NCBI GenBank assembly: GCA_948470475.1
Contig: OX419338.1
Span: 1,535,159 to 1,599,158 of the forward strand
Source: Galaxea fascicularis
Taxonomy: Eukaryota; Cnidaria; Anthozoa; Scleractinia; Euphylliidae
DNA: 64,000 bases
Direction: 5' to 3'
Of the stretch, positions 63,849-64,000 are shown in pieces (the stretch's first letter is position 1; the number at the start of each line of letters is the position of its first letter). A program made the position numbers and the translations under genes. The notes below the pieces were generated by a model. That model saw only the letters and a list, made by a program, of their open reading frames with translations, was not told where the DNA came from and did not search any database.

Positions 63849-64000
63849 GTAAGTAAAAAATAATATTTGGGGAATTATGAACCTGAGTAGCGAACAGAAC
63901 TGAATGAATGACTAAAGTAGTGATATAATATAAATTAAATAGTAAGAAACATTAAAAAAATAATAAAAATACTTAATTGACCACTCCCCTAGAGGGGCTA

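Overview
The window looks like nuclear genomic DNA of an anthozoan cnidarian, most likely a stony coral; the species cannot be named. It is AT-rich. Coding sequence is cut into short exons with GT-AG introns of roughly 90 to 4000 bases. Introns and spacers are full of foldback (MITE-like) elements, tRNA-derived SINEs, a Penelope-like GIY-YIG fragment, LINE fragments and a Harbinger-like relic. No genuine tRNA or rRNA gene, CRISPR array or prokaryotic-style operon is visible.

The main content is a cluster of related secreted proteins built from von Willebrand factor A (vWA) domains, low-complexity linkers and a C-terminal six-cysteine ShKT domain. In order: a partial exon at the left edge (1-300, minus); gene M (889-7981, minus: signal peptide and two vWA); gene A (10180-24168, plus: signal peptide, eight vWA, ShKT, basic tail, about 2027 residues); gene B (27171-32336, plus: basic region, Cys/Pro-rich region, ShKT, basic tail, first exon uncertain); gene C (35146-38764, plus: small signal peptide-ShKT protein of about 173 residues); gene D (39416-48522, plus: signal peptide, two vWA, long Ser/Thr/Pro/Gln-rich linkers, ShKT, basic tail, about 1268 residues); gene E (51689 to beyond 63848, plus: signal peptide, four vWA, Gly/Ala/Ser-rich linkers, open at the right edge). 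A decayed vWA exon lies between D and E.

The genes share one exon grammar. The signal-peptide exon ends in phase 1. Nearly every vWA exon and linker exon is symmetrical, phase 1 to phase 1. In genes A to D the ShKT domain is a single 130-nt exon entering in phase 1 and leaving in phase 2, followed by a phase-2 terminal exon. This modular design permits duplication, loss and shuffling of domains without frame damage, and the cluster shows such variation. Most vWA domains have lost some or all metal-site (MIDAS) residues; gene E vWA1 keeps the full set. The proteins are best read as extracellular matrix proteins, possibly of skeletal organic matrix or mesoglea, but that role is inference.

Exon boundaries were set by hand from splice consensus and reading phase. 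They agree arithmetically in every gene, but none has transcript support here. Gaps over 300 bases are described in their own entries or in the entry of the gene whose introns they are.
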